A stretch of 64,000 nt of DNA from the NCBI GenBank assembly GCA_009760855.2, contig WPIO01000003.1:5956501-6020500 (forward strand), read 5' to 3'. The notes beneath the pieces were generated by a model. It was not told where the DNA came from. It searched no databases and saw only the letters and a list, made by a program, of their open reading frames with translations. Each line of letters starts with the position of its first letter. The first letter of the stretch is position 1. Made by a program: the position numbers and the translations under genes. Source of the DNA: Cristatella mucedo. Its lineage: Eukaryota > Bryozoa > Phylactolaemata > Cristatellidae. Positions 33,740-49,560 of this stretch are shown here, piece after piece.

Positions 33740-33843
33740 CACCTGGCGCAATATCTTGTGTTCTGAGGTACACGAAACCGTGCCACGCCTAGCCACTTTA
33801 CTCTGAGGACAGTGTCAGATGCAATTTTTGTGTATGTTTTCAC
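33740..33843 (-). CDS. CTHRC1-like member B, exon 3a
   Basis: The acceptor is TACTTTCAG at 33844. The exon starts in phase 0, as does exon 3 of A and C, and encodes VKTYTKIASDTVLRVKWLG then VARFRVPQNTRYCARW. Human CTHRC1 has TFTKMRSNSALRVLF at the matching place. Two overlapping donors are possible: G|GTAAGT (exon end 33740, keeps the conserved Trp) or AG|GTGGTA (exon end 33743). Both end in phase 2. In A, C and D this exon continues without an intron into the NG-x-EC part. Confidence 0.72.
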
Positions 33844-33844
33844 C

Positions 33845-36799
33845 TGAAAGTACCGATTATGAAGAATCGCAATACAATTAGCACACATGCATCAGGCTAA
33901 ACTTGGATTCAGAATTGACTATGCAGTCGAAAGTCAGCGTTTCCAGACCCTGATACATAACTCAATTCCTATTATTCGAAGAAAAATGCCTATTCGAATA
34001 AATTCCCACTGTATTCATTTCATCAGGTACAATTTAGTATATACTTCAAAATGAATGGCTTTCAGATTACGATCTCAGCAAAGTGTCTTGCAAAATGCAC
34101 TCGATGCTTTGATTCAAGTAGTTATATGTAACTATTTATTGTTTTTTAGTGGCTATTCCGTCAGGAGTAGCAAGTGAAATACTTTGAATGCTTAGTCAAT
34201 AGTTTCTAAGGAAAATTACGAAAATCTACCTGATGAGCTAGGTTAATAGGTTTCACTACCGAGTATCAGAATTTTGAAGGTACTTACTCATGAGGCTAGC
34301 TGCATAGGCTGTGAGTCAGGAAAATAATTAAAAGTAATTGCAAGATTAAAATGATAGAACATAACTAACCCAACTGACTTTGACACAAGAGTTACTTTGG
34401 GTAATACAGCATCCCAATTTTTATTAATCCAAATGGAATTCAACCTCGGACAAAATCCGGGTACAATACACTATTTCCTGACTTGGAAGTAGATTAGTTT
34501 TCTTTATGCTATATGAAGCAACCAATAGCGGCTTTGTGTTCTACTATGTCCCTGCCTCATTCATAGAAGTGTTGCAAAGGCACCTTATTATAGCACTTAA
34601 AAATCCAAATTGAAGTCTAGATGAATTAAAGAATCTAGTTTTGACATGTAGTTAATGCAGTATATATTAAATCAGTTGCACAAAATGAAGGTGAAACTTC
34701 CTAACAAATAAGCACAACATATTATTAAAAAAGTGTGATACAAATTATTATATAATATCATTTACAGCTTCAATATAATTAATTGCTGTCTGTGCATTTT
34801 TATTTTGCTTGACTGGAAGTACGTCAAATGATTATTGATTACAATCTAACAAACCTGCTAGCGATGGCGAGCAGTTCGTACTCAAGGAAATTTAAGAAAA
34901 TTTAGGAAAATAAATAAGCACAAGGAAATGTAGGAAAAGGAATAAGCTAAAAACTCGGGCAACTTCTGTTGGTGGAAATGTCAAATGATGAAGTCACTCA
35001 ATGATGTAGCCAGTTGCCGCTAAATTCATGGGTATTGAAGATGGAGGCCGTCACTCAAACTAAAGGGCTTTATAAGAGTATATTGAGCTCAACTGAAATC
35101 CTGCAGCACCGAAGACATGCGCCTTTGCTTTTACCAGAGGTCAGCTACAATAACCTATGACGTATTCGTGTAAGAATCTGGTCTGGAGTATTTTACATGT
35201 AACATAACCTATAGTATGAAATATACAGGCCTTCGTTATAGCACACACAGTTGCTCACTCACGCACACGCTCACACGTTCACGCGCACACGCGCACGCAC
35301 ACACATATATATATATATATTTTTAGCTAAAAATGTATTTATGAGCGCGTGTATGTGTGTACGTGAAACAATATAGTCCAGCAGTTAAAAACAAAAGCTC
35401 CTATTTTCGAAACTGAGTGCTATCCCTGACCAACAGCAGTAGGAGTGTTTGCTTAAACATGTTTTTCTATAACTGTATGCACTTACAAACCTTGTTATCT
35501 CCACATATGGGACATCTTTTCTGCTAATCCCTTGACTAAATATATACAGGGTTGATATTATTTGTGTTATTGGTGGATACTTGAGGGAACTCTAATGCCA
35601 GAATCCGGAATCAAAAAAACTAAATGTCTGCTGAGTTAAAAAGCTTCATTTATAAAACGGTACAAGATCCGCCGCTGCAATCACCCGGCTCGTAGTAAAA
35701 AATAAGGGGTTTTCGTCTCTGGATTAATAGCTACTAACTTAATAATTAGCTAAGATCCAAAGGAAGCATGGTTTAATGTATTGTTATTGCCTGGAAATTG
35801 TGGAAATGCGGTAAAAATATTGGACTTGCAGAGGCAAAGTAGCAATTGCCATCGGCCTACAACAAAAAAATTAGGATGACTATCATACAGATTACGAGTA
35901 GGCCGGCTCTCGTACGCCAATAGCATCTGTAAAGAGCTACCTGTCTGTGTTTTATGTTCTTCATACTGCTCCACCACTAAAATCATGCGCTCCACTTTTT
36001 ATGTTTTCTAATAATGGCAATACAGTCTCATTTAATTTCAGTTTCGGCTGTTGGACATTTATTAGTGACTATAGTGAGTATAATGTGTTCTAGTGACACA
36101 AGTCTAGCGTAGTCATAAAAGGGGGCATTCGACGTATTTAAATTCAAAGGTCGGAACGTACCTGTTCAAATATACCAGAAAAATAAGCGAAACTGAGGTC
36201 AAAAACTAAAAGGCTGTGCAAGTCACGGCCTCAGAACTCACAGCTCATCTTTACAAAGAAGGCTCCTATTAGGCCACTAACTCAGAATTAAGATCCTAAT
36301 GCCAAGTGAGTCATTTTAGCTATTCCTCTCATAAGAATAAGATCATTGTTTACTTGGTACTTTTGAAAGTATTTTATTTGATGCAAATACACTTAATGCG
36401 GTTCTAATAAAACCGACGATTGTGGGACAGAATTCGTGTAACTTTGCAAAGTTCCCTCATTCACTAATCTACACTTATTTTCCGTTGATCTCAGTGGTTT
36501 CGTATCTGATATTGACTTTACGCTAAATTTTTCATCCCTGGCAATGATACCTTTAAAGCCTGTCTGCATGGTATAAACCCTACTCCCAATGCATAGAAAC
36601 CCCACAAGCAACAATTCCATTCTATAGGCCAAACTAAATTGTTCATATTGGTATATGTGTTTTTTTTAATTAATTGGAAAATATGTTGTTTCGGAATCAG
36701 TCAGGATCACACTTTACTAATAATATTAACAGTAGCACGTTTAATATTTCGCTCTCATCCTACCAAATCTCTTTTAGGCACCGTGCATCTGCTACAAAG
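33845..36799. other. Large intron of member B; no other gene recognised
   Basis: About 3 kb of AT-rich sequence. A degenerate CA/CG-rich stretch followed by (TA)n lies at 35255-35322. Open frames at 35750-35995 and 36393-36632 on the minus strand show no known domain. Confidence 0.4.
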
Positions 36800-38100
<1,301 letters not shown>

Positions 38101-38910
38101 TAACCATTCGTAACTAGAGAGAAATGATCATTATATAAATTTTAATGTATTAAGCAAGAATCTTTATACTGGAGGAAAATACGTTCATTTGAAACAAGTA
38201 AACAATGCTAATGCTTTCGTATTCATAACGGGAGCTCTGCTACTACACTCAGCAGATACAGAGAACGTTTAGTACCTGTTTTAAACTCATCAGAGTTTTG
38301 GTCAAAGTCACATCCATATGTTTACGCTAAAGTTTCGTTTTTTCATGAGGTCAAAAGTTCTTCGGCACAAAATTTGTATCGGACCGGTGTCAAATGATCG
38401 ACTAATTCTTAACATGACGTTTTTACCTGTGATTTGCAGAGACTTTACCAGCTAAGACACACCCGGTCTGCCGTAACGGTTCTATGAAGGGTTCAGCACC
38501 TTGTTCTCTCATTTCCTAATATCAGTGTGGCTCGGTGAATTTTGGGTATGGCTATCTTTCACTGATGAGTTGCAAACCTGGTTTCCGGAACAAGATTTAA
38601 ACCAAAAATCTCCGTGTCTAAACTCGGTTAAGCTTACTGGTTGGATAGCTAAAGGCCATGACGAACAAGGGCTTACACTAAAAGTGTTGATGCAGGTGGT
38701 GTTTCCTGGTCTCCAACGAACGAGTTTAGTAGTGGTTAGGTCATATAGGATAATAAAGCAAGGTGATTCATTGGTCAGGCTTCATTCATGATAAAAGTAG
38801 TCATTACTCATTGTTTATAATCAATAGTAGTGTAGTAAGTTGTGGTTAATAGCAAGTAGAAACGATATCACTCGATGGTTATTCATAAACAGAAGCTAAG
38901 TTAGGCTTAC

Positions 38911-39002
38911 CATGAGCTGACTGTCAGGATCTGCTCCATTGTTCCCTACTATGGTGTAGTACTGTGTGTTAAAGACAGGCAGTGCTAAGCATTGTGCGTA
39001 GG
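38911..39002 (-). CDS. CTHRC1-like member B, exon 2 (QC exon)
   Basis: The acceptor is GTATTTGTAG at 39003 and the donor ATG|GTAAGCC at 38910. The exon starts in phase 1 and ends in phase 0 (92 nt). It encodes YAQCLALPVFNTQYY then TIVGNNGADPDSQLM. The spacing and phases match exon 2 of member C, and the place corresponds to the KQCSW...DLGKIAE region of CTHRC1, which precedes TFTK. Similarity to human CTHRC1 is weak on its own. The case rests on the matching C-member exon, shared phases and position upstream of exon 3a. Confidence 0.55.
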
Positions 39003-39455
39003 CTACAAATACAAAACCAGTCCGGTTGCTGAATAACATGAAATGCTTTGCACGGTTGGCACAATTGACCTAGCATACAATCAAAATCTTTATCGAGATT
39101 AATGCTGTGGTAGTTCAACCCTAAACTCGTAAGTCACCTGAAAAGAAGTCTACCTTTACCGTTGATGGAGGTGCTCAATTTTCACTGACCGTGGCGGCTA
39201 GCTTCCAACTGAAGATCACTGCATGTTTTAACTGAATATAAATTTTATAATTTAATTAAAACGAGACTGCTTTTCCGTTAGGTTTTCATTTTCAAGTATT
39301 AGTATGCATTTCATCATTCACATTTGGGGTGAAGTCGCGTTTAATTTGTCAGCACTTATTGGCGTTCAATTTTTCAGCACTTATTGGCAAAAATGATACG
39401 AATTCCTCTCACTGCACAGGTGTTTGTGTTCGCATATGCTTGCGATTTGTGTGCA

Positions 39456-39460
<5 letters not shown>
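39003..39460. other. No recognised gene
   Basis: Upstream sequence of member B exon 2. No further exon recognised. Confidence 0.3.

Positions 39461-39461
<1 letters not shown>

Positions 39462-39497
<36 letters not shown>
39462..39497. repeat. (GT)n microsatellite
   Basis: About 18 GT units with flanking GTGCG variants. Confidence 0.95.
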
Positions 39498-39499
39498 TG

Positions 39500-42500
<3,001 letters not shown>

Positions 42501-42591
42501 TGGCACGCACAGGTGTGAGTGTACGTGTGTTTTGTAATTGCAAAACTTACCTGTACTAGAAGCAATGAAGAGCTCATAGACCCACATTCAC

Positions 42592-42703
42592 CTGCTTACA
42601 CCCCAGCCGGTGTATGAGTCACTCACTTTACAGCCTGGGCATGTTCCAACGACGATAGACACTGTGACGACCCCGGCAGGCAGACCAATGCACACACCAT
42701 CCA
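42592..42703 (-). CDS. CTHRC1-like member C, exon 4 (VGTC exon)
   Basis: After the acceptor CTTGTTGTAG the exon starts in phase 1 and encodes VDGVCIGLPAGVVTVSIVVG, TCPGCKVSDSYTGWGVS, ending at the donor AG|GTGAAT in phase 2. Human CTHRC1 has STGWNSVSR at the same place, and the split Arg codon fits a further short exon carrying the IIIEEL-like end. Members A and B read through this point without an intron, so C keeps a border that the others lack, or has gained one. The final exon was not found. Reading on past the donor meets a stop at once (AGG TGA). Confidence 0.78.
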
Positions 42704-42966
42704 CTACAACAAGCATCGCTCGTTCGCAATTTCCGTCAATCACACTTTCCACAGACTGTTCATGACGCTAAAAATTGAGAGTTTATATTAATCAGTCAAA
42801 AAAACCACCTGCCCTGGAATGAGTATGAAGGCAACTATTTTGGTCAATATAAGCAGGTGCTGTTTGCAGAAGAGTGAAGTACTGACACACATATGCAATT
42901 ATTTCTTGATACGATGACAACCTAAAATTAATTTGTTGAGATACCACTTCATAGTAACAATGATTG

Positions 42967-43685
42967 TCCCAGTTGGTCCACACATTAGTGAAATCCCGTC
43001 TCGACTTCTGCAACTCACTGCTTACTGGCCTACCAGCATGTGCGATCAGGCGATTGCAGCCGGTGCAAAACTCTGCAGCTAGGCTTGTCTGTCGTGAGCA
43101 GTTTAGTTGCCACATTACTCCACTTCTTACCCACCTGCACTGGCTACCAGTCAAGCAACGGATTGACTTCAAGGTTTTGTGGCTCACTTTTACGTCACTT
43201 CATTCTTTGACTCCAGCCTATCTCTTTGATATACCCATCAGGCCAAGTATCCAACAGCCCGCTTTTTGGAATCCAAAAGTCTACCAATACAACCTCAAAT
43301 CCTTTGGAGACCGTGCATTGAGTTCGTATGCTCCCAAATCGTGGAACTCCCTCCCGACTTGCCTCAGATCATCTCCTGACTTTACCTCATTTAAAAAGAA
43401 CTTAAAATCACACCTATTTAGGACAGCATTTAGTGGGTCCCTGTGATTCGTCCTTCATGTGCTTATGGGTGCTGACACTGCATGCTGCCACTAACCAAAT
43501 TTGCATGCTGACCCTGTGCATATCACACCTAACCAGGTTATTAATTTCTTTTGTTTATCAAGCATGTTATTACTTACCATACAATCGCATTTTCCCCTGC
43601 AGCTTATGTAAAGCGCCCAGAGAGAGATTGAGTTCTCCAAGGGTGCTTTATCAAGTGCATTATTATTATTATTTTTATTGTTATT
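42967..43685 (+). mobile_element. LINE-A retrotransposon, 5'-truncated, relatively young
   Basis: An open frame (42964-43446) covers [28 protein letters not shown] and [15 protein letters not shown], through to TAFSGSL followed by TGA. The 3' untranslated region, stem AAAGCGCC...GGGTGCTTT and an (ATT)n tail (43659-43680) follow. A deletion of about four codons lies near 43235 ([13 protein letters not shown]). It lies in the intron between exons 3 and 4 of CTHRC1-like member C. Confidence 0.9.
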
Positions 43686-43794
43686 ATGTCACGTGTCAAG
43701 CACTCATATAGACATTAAGTTCTCTTAGAGTGCTACTCAAATTTGGCCTTTTTAATTTTTCGTGAGCACGCTAGGTCACCATGAAGTAGCGTAT

Positions 43795-43945
43795 TAATAT
43801 AATTTATCAGTATTTGTACTGATCCCTACGATAACTGAATCTCTATTCAGACTCTTCACGTATGCCACGGAGCTCGAGCCACGACCTCGGCCTGGTAAAG
43901 GTCGGGGCGGAAACCTGAACTATTCTGCAAAAACCGTGCGATATC
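43795..43945 (-). mobile_element. tRNA-like SINE (SINE-B), antisense copy
   Basis: Read on the minus strand it repeats the SINE-B order: CCGCCCCGACCTTTACCAGG, CCGAGGTCGTGGCTCGAGC, TGGCATACGTGAAGAGTCTG, GAT..AGTT and CAGTACAAATACTGATAAAT. About two thirds of positions match the copy at 24478-24617. Confidence 0.6.
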
Positions 43946-44099
43946 AATCTTAACGTCACTCATTGATTTGTAAGTTTATCGTCACTGACAATTAGATCCC
44001 TAATTTAATTTTGGTCTTCGAGGTAATTTCAATATTCCTTCCACTGATTTTGGTCTGTTTCTTCCCTCTTTTGGTTTAAGTCGTTTGGCTTTGCCCTGA

Positions 44100-44215
44100 T
44101 CGAGTTTGAATCTTTGGGAGACAGAACCTTAAATTCGTGTGCTACCAAAGCCGAGACCTTGAAACCAAGTGACAGCAAAATTTGATAATTTTAAAGCACA
44201 TGTGTACAAGCTAAA
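44100..44215 (+). mobile_element. LINE-A remnant (C-terminal scrap)
   Basis: GTTTGAATCTTTGGGAGACA and the following GTGTGCTACCAAAGCCGAG match the [17 protein letters not shown] block of LINE-A. It is very old. Confidence 0.5.
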
Positions 44216-44219
44216 ATAG

Positions 44220-47000
44220 CTTTTTGTGTTTCAAAGCGTTTTGTCATAATGCTATACATGATTTATGCAAATGTCACGGTAATGCTATTAATGATCTTAT
44301 CGACGTGAAAAATGAGATATGCACTTCTTGGTATGTGCTGTAAAGTTTTGTGGCAGTAAAGCGAGTGAACGTGGCTATATATTGATTGCAGACTGCATTA
44401 AATTGTCGGTTTTTTCAAGAGTGCTTTCACAACACTTTACTTTGGAAACTTGGAAAATCTGAAGTCAGGCTAATTAGCAACCCAGTGACGTGAAATTTGT
44501 TGTATATCCTGGTATTGACCAGTTCTAAATTGTGACCGTCTCATCATGAATTTTGGCGTGGGAAGTATAGCTGGACACGTTCCAAATTCCCTGAAATAAA
44601 TTTTGTAGATGTCTGCAAAGTTGATCTGTCAAATATATTTTTGAATTTTCTTTAGAGACACCTCTGCACTTAGAACAAAGTGTCCTGCATCTTTCGAGTG
44701 CATTGGTATAATTCTACAGTTCCTAGTATTAAATCTGTTGGTTCTTCCCAAAAAGTGATTGTTCAAACCAGGAAAACATGACCTTTACTATAAAAGGTTA
44801 TCAGAAGGTCAAATTGACGGATACAGTTACAGCAAAAGATTGTTTATGCTGCTCTTGTTTTTTGCGCCGATTCGAAGCGCATCATTGCATTGGTATTACC
44901 GAAATATCGATACATGTGCTTCAGGGATAAAAAATCTCATAGAAGCAGAGCCATGAATCCTTACCAATCAGCAATGTTTTCGTATGTGATCCCAGTTGCA
45001 TGCAATTAAGAGTTCACGACTATTTCTTAAAGTAAGAGCAATTGCAGCAAAGATAAAACTGCAATATCAATATTGGAACTTGATAGGTTATGAAACATCA
45101 GCCAATACATGCCCTATTATATTGATGACATTTCTCACTGAAAATATGCCTATTCAGCTGGGAATTTTATGAGCTCGTCCACAAATTTTACAATATAGTC
45201 CACAATTCATTTTGGAACGGTTAGCCCAAATAAACGTCAGAAGTGACTGAAATAATGTTACGTACACCTTTCCTTAGATTGAAGTGTTGAAACCTGAGGG
45301 TGGATGTAAATTTGCATTTTGCTATTAGCTTTTAAAACACATCTTGGCTTCAATGCATAGCAGTTAACCAAGTACAATTTTTACTGATCTAGGTAGATAG
45401 GGAATAATGTAATTTGGATTTTGAGCATGACCTAGAATTTAAAAATTAAAGATATAGCAGAGTCTAATTGACCGAGAAATGGAATCCCATACTGTCTCCG
45501 GGCCTGAAATCGGCTAGAGAAAATGCCAATTGCTTAGGTATAGGGTCTTCGGAAGAGACTGGGAGATGTAACATATTGAAAGGATTCCTAGGCTGACTGA
45601 AAACTGTATTTCTCTGCATTCTCTCATATTTTAACTCTGGTGGCGTATTTAAACGAAAGCAAACCTTTCCAGCTAAATAAGATCATGAAGAGAAACATGA
45701 GACCAGTGAAGGCAGATCTAGAAGAGCCATCAAAGCTGCCCTATCTCGGAAAGCATTTCACCAAAGGTTCTTGTGCAATTTTAGTGAATCAGTATCTTTG
45801 AACTGGTTATCAATAAATAAATATATGAAATAAATGATGAACTCTTACAGTCGTTTAACAACTATGCTGCCTGTTGCTGAAGTGTCGTTGAAATAAACAG
45901 TAGAAGGGATATGAATTTAATTTACTTAATGTCTTCATGATCGCGCATGCAAAGTTTAATAAATGGCTTTGAATCAGCTGTTTCATTCAGGAATGATTTT
46001 GACAATTATCAAGGGACATATGTATGAAAATAGTGATAGTGGGCAATATTCGTGATATGGGGCAGCATCATGCGTATGCATGACATCAGAGATCCATTCA
46101 GACGTGGACTACATGAGTCGTAGTCTTGCTTGCATAGTAGAAAACAATGGTCGACAAATGCAACAGAGACGTGTACCAGAGTAGAGAGTTTCTAAATGAA
46201 ATGCTGTGATGGGTCGCATTCTTGCAGGAGTTTTTGGAAAGAGAAAACATCCTAGTACGTTATATTTTGACTACTGAAAACATGGAAAGAATCTGCACTA
46301 GTGTAATGCGTGGCCATGAACTTGTAAGTAGGTATTCCATAATAAAGTGGTTTGCTGATGCTGCACTGTAAGAATAGAATTTCGGTAATTTAATCTCCAA
46401 TTCAATTAATTATCTAAAAAATCCAGCACTTGTGACAGCTAAACTGGATTGCCATGCCTTTTATTGTAACTCAAATGTGAATCAGTAAAATTTGCGTACC
46501 AATGAGTACGTGACCTTCCGTAGGGAGTGTCTAGAAAATGCTGACATATTTTGAGAGGCAATCAAGTATTTGCTTGGGGTATCTTTCGAAAGACAAAGAT
46601 GTTACAAGAGGGATGGAAATCTCAGAGGACCCACTTAAGTATAGATGATCATTCAAAAAACCTCAAACCCGGATATAAAGCGGACAAAACCTTTCTACGA
46701 ATAACGATTGTTTCAATCTCTGCATTACATGTAATTTGGAATTTGATGTTGATGCTCTGCCCTAATTTTTCTACACGACTCTAGAAAGAATTCTAATTCC
46801 AGTTAGATGAACTTTGCAAGCCAATCAGAGTGCAACGTTCATGCATCGCAGATGACCCAAGTTATTGCTCCAGTTAAGGTCTGTCCTGAGTTAAGATTCA
46901 CTCGACGACAGAAACATAGTGTAACACTGGGCAATAATCGTGTAAGTTTATGTACAGCATTGTATTGGTACTATGACTCTGCTAAGCAAGTTCACAAGCT
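44220..47000. other. No recognised gene
   Basis: About 2.8 kb of AT-rich sequence inside the presumed intron of member C. Short open frames (44759-44956, 46551-46784) have no recognisable domain. Confidence 0.4.
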
Positions 47001-47002
47001 CT

Positions 47003-47051
<49 letters not shown>

Positions 47052-47060
47052 TTGTGTTAG
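47003..47060. repeat. (TA)n-(GT)n compound microsatellite
   Basis: About 20 bp of TA and about 26 bp of TG. Confidence 0.95.
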
Positions 47061-47120
47061 TGCAATTGTATGTGTATTTATAGGTGTTTTGAGAAACTCA
47101 TCATTTGTCAGTTTATTTAC

Positions 47121-47319
47121 CTTCGGAGAACCAATGATGGTCCGTGGTGCTAAGATCATAGTTGGTGAAATCAATATTATTTGGATTGCTGCAGGCTGTA
47201 CCATTGAAGGTGACGTAGTATCTGCAATACTGGCTCGTGGTGTTATAGTGTGCCCGTGTTGTTGAGTACCAAAGTATTCTAAAAGCTGTATCACTTCTAG
47301 TTTTGTTAAAGGTAACCAT
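47121..47319 (-). CDS. CTHRC1-like member C, exon 3 (conserved NG-x-AC exon)
   Basis: The acceptor is TTTTTTCTAG at 47320 and the donor G|GTAAAT at 47120. The exon starts in phase 0 and ends in phase 1 (199 nt). It encodes MVTFNKTRSDTAFRILWYS, then QYCRYYVTFNGTACSNPNN and IDFTNYDLSTTDHHWFSE. This lines up along its length with human CTHRC1 CTFTKMRSNSALRVLF and [18 protein letters not shown]. The Trp of RWYF is Tyr here, and one of the paired Cys is changed. The phase-1 donor G joins the exon 4 start to give a V or D codon as in the other members. The nearest matching exon 4 is at 42592-42703. Confidence 0.82.
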
Positions 47320-47329
47320 CTAGAAAAAA

Positions 47330-48068
47330 GATCATATTCCGAATCAAACTTCAGTGTCTTTTACTCAGCGTATTCAGGTCAACATGCCAAGCCACTAGTA
47401 AAGATACACTGATTTTTGAAGTGGGTGCGTTTCGTTTTGATACTCACCTGGACTGTGTTTTCTTATGCTTTTTTGATTGAGGTAAGCATAAAGCAGCACT
47501 AAGGGAGCTTATATACATACTGCCATGTTCGTTGAAACCCTAGAATGATAATTAATCACTTTTTCATTTCTGTTACTGCTTTTTAGCTTGTCTTGTGTTG
47601 GAAATATTGTGAAGTGGATATCGAATATAATGCCGTTTATAATAATTAAAGGCTATTAGGATTAGCAGTGACCCAGTTTTAAGTTAGGTTATGAAGGTGG
47701 TGCGATCTGCTATCATGCATCCATCTAATGGGTGCTTCTTGTACTGTAGAATTTCAGCACTATGTATAAAATGTGTCCTCTTTCCTAAAGTAAGGGTCGC
47801 TTTCCTACTCTGTTATCACTACGCCATGTGATTGCATCACTGCTGCTTTTGCAACTCATTTGCTGCTCTTCGTTTCCCTTGCTCCGCAGGTATCCGGATG
47901 GCGCTTGTAAAATCGCTCACTATGTGAGCTATTTTAGTGAGAAATCACTTTCTTGCAGGGCCGCTGCACTGGTTTCTTAAAAGTATATAATGTACCTATA
48001 TAAGAAATAAAAATATATGTATATACATTACACATAACTTGTATACGTTATACTACAGCATACATCTA

Positions 48069-48070
<2 letters not shown>
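47330..48070. other. No recognised gene
   Basis: Intronic sequence of member C with no other feature seen. Confidence 0.35.
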
Positions 48071-48071
<1 letters not shown>

Positions 48072-48107
<36 letters not shown>

Positions 48108-48180
48108 TTATCTATGTGTGTGCGTTTGCACGCATGTGTCTATGTGTCTTTGTGCGTGTGTGTGTGATTAAATGTATATG
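48072..48180. repeat. (TA)n and degenerate (GT)n microsatellite
   Basis: About 34 bp of TA followed by a loose GTGT/TGCG stretch to about 48165. Confidence 0.85.
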
Positions 48181-48504
48181 CACATTTGAGCACACTCGTG
48201 TCTGCCAGTTCAACGTTTCTGGCTTCTTGGAGTGACACTAACCATTAATCGTTTGATAAAAGCTTTCTAAAATAGAATATCTCAAGCACATGGACAAAAT
48301 TTAGCTCTCCGAGGGCACAGTACACATGTATTATTTTTGTTATTACTACTAGGACATCAGACAGTTCCAGTGTTACTGGACATGCACTGAGCACTAATAT
48401 TGCCACATGCTGCCGCCTTAAAATAGTTGGTGGGAAGGACAAAAGGCACTAAATGGTAATCTACTAGAGATTGTGGATGTCGTAAAGAGCAAGTGCAACA
48501 ATCT

Positions 48505-49560
48505 TTAGAAAATCTTCATTCTCTAGTTACCCAGTATTATAGTTAACAGTTTTCCCTGGTTTCTTTATACAACGGTTGGGATATCTTCATGGAAACGTTC
48601 GGCGTGTGTATCACTAACCAGACCGAATTTTTCAGTGTAAAAATCCAAATGGGAACGAAGGAAGTAAATATAAGGAGACATATTGCAATCAAGTTTCCGA
48701 TACTGCATCAGCATGTCTTCTTCTAGATCCTTTCAGTTTTTGCCCTCACTGTTCCGAGAAAGATTGTAGATATTAGATGAAAGACATTCCACGCTTGTTT
48801 CGCATCACCATGCAGCTACGTTATTCAACCGGTCATCTATTAAGAGCTTTCAAATCTGAATAACAAAAACACTCCCTCTTGAATATTTGGTTCACTGATT
48901 CAAAGGAGTTGTTCATGTTCGTATCGGAAAGCTGGCAAAGTTTGAAACGTAGCTTACACGAAGTTATCAATCAAACCTAGTTTGAAAGGAAGGTGTGGTA
49001 GCAGGATTTTACGATCATCGATCAGAACTGGGTACTGGATAATATTCTCGCCAACTGCTACATTTTGTCTGGGACTCCACTACTTCTGCAAGTAGTGCAA
49101 TAACCTTGCTCGCCAATTCCACTCACGTAAGAAACACATGCATGCATTTTAATATCTCTGCATGAGTCCCATAGAAAGGGCCACTACCTTCAGATCCAGC
49201 GGACGTACCTGCTATACTTATTGTACCAAATGGAATTTAGTATCTTCTTTGACTTATCGTATGTCTCTTTCATGTGGACAACATGCTCTACTGGAATAGA
49301 CGGAATGCTGGTCAAATTGTGCCGGAGCATAGCCTTAAGACTCAGTTTCGAAAACTCTCCATATGGTCTTGATTCTAGTGGGTCATGAGCGATGTGTAAG
49401 GCTTTCACGAGTCTTGCAATATCGAAACAGAATACCGTTTCTTTCTTAAGATAAGTTCAAAATGTTCGTTGAGCCTTCGATATAAAGTAATTGTGACATC
49501 TTTGAGAAAGTTCCATTGTTGGAGTCTTTTTCCTAGCGACTCGGCCTCGTTCTTGGATAA
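48505..49560 (-). pseudogene. Relic of an invertebrate multicopy protein family of unknown function
   Basis: Several minus-strand blocks, in order, match a large uncharacterised protein family that I recall as multicopy in aphids, cnidarians and other invertebrates. LSKNEAESLGKRLQQWNFLK lies at 49501-49560 and VFCFDIARLVKAL at about 49400-49438. LSLKAMLRHNLTSIPSIPVE with HVVHMKETYD lies at about 49240-49350. DDRKILLPHLPFKLGLIDNF lies at 48961-49018, NMSPYIYFLRSHLDFYTEKF at about 48628-48687, and LVSDTHAERFHEDI at about 48580-48625. Frameshifts (one near 49440) and stops lie between blocks, and the middle part with the Cys-rich segment is largely lost. The family has no agreed function. Its patchy multicopy occurrence suggests a mobile element origin, which is my inference. 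Confidence 0.6.

Noticed and set aside
35255-35322. Short-spaced CACACG repeats considered as a CRISPR-like or regulatory array
   Set aside because: It is a degenerate CA/CG microsatellite with no spacers, in a eukaryotic genome.
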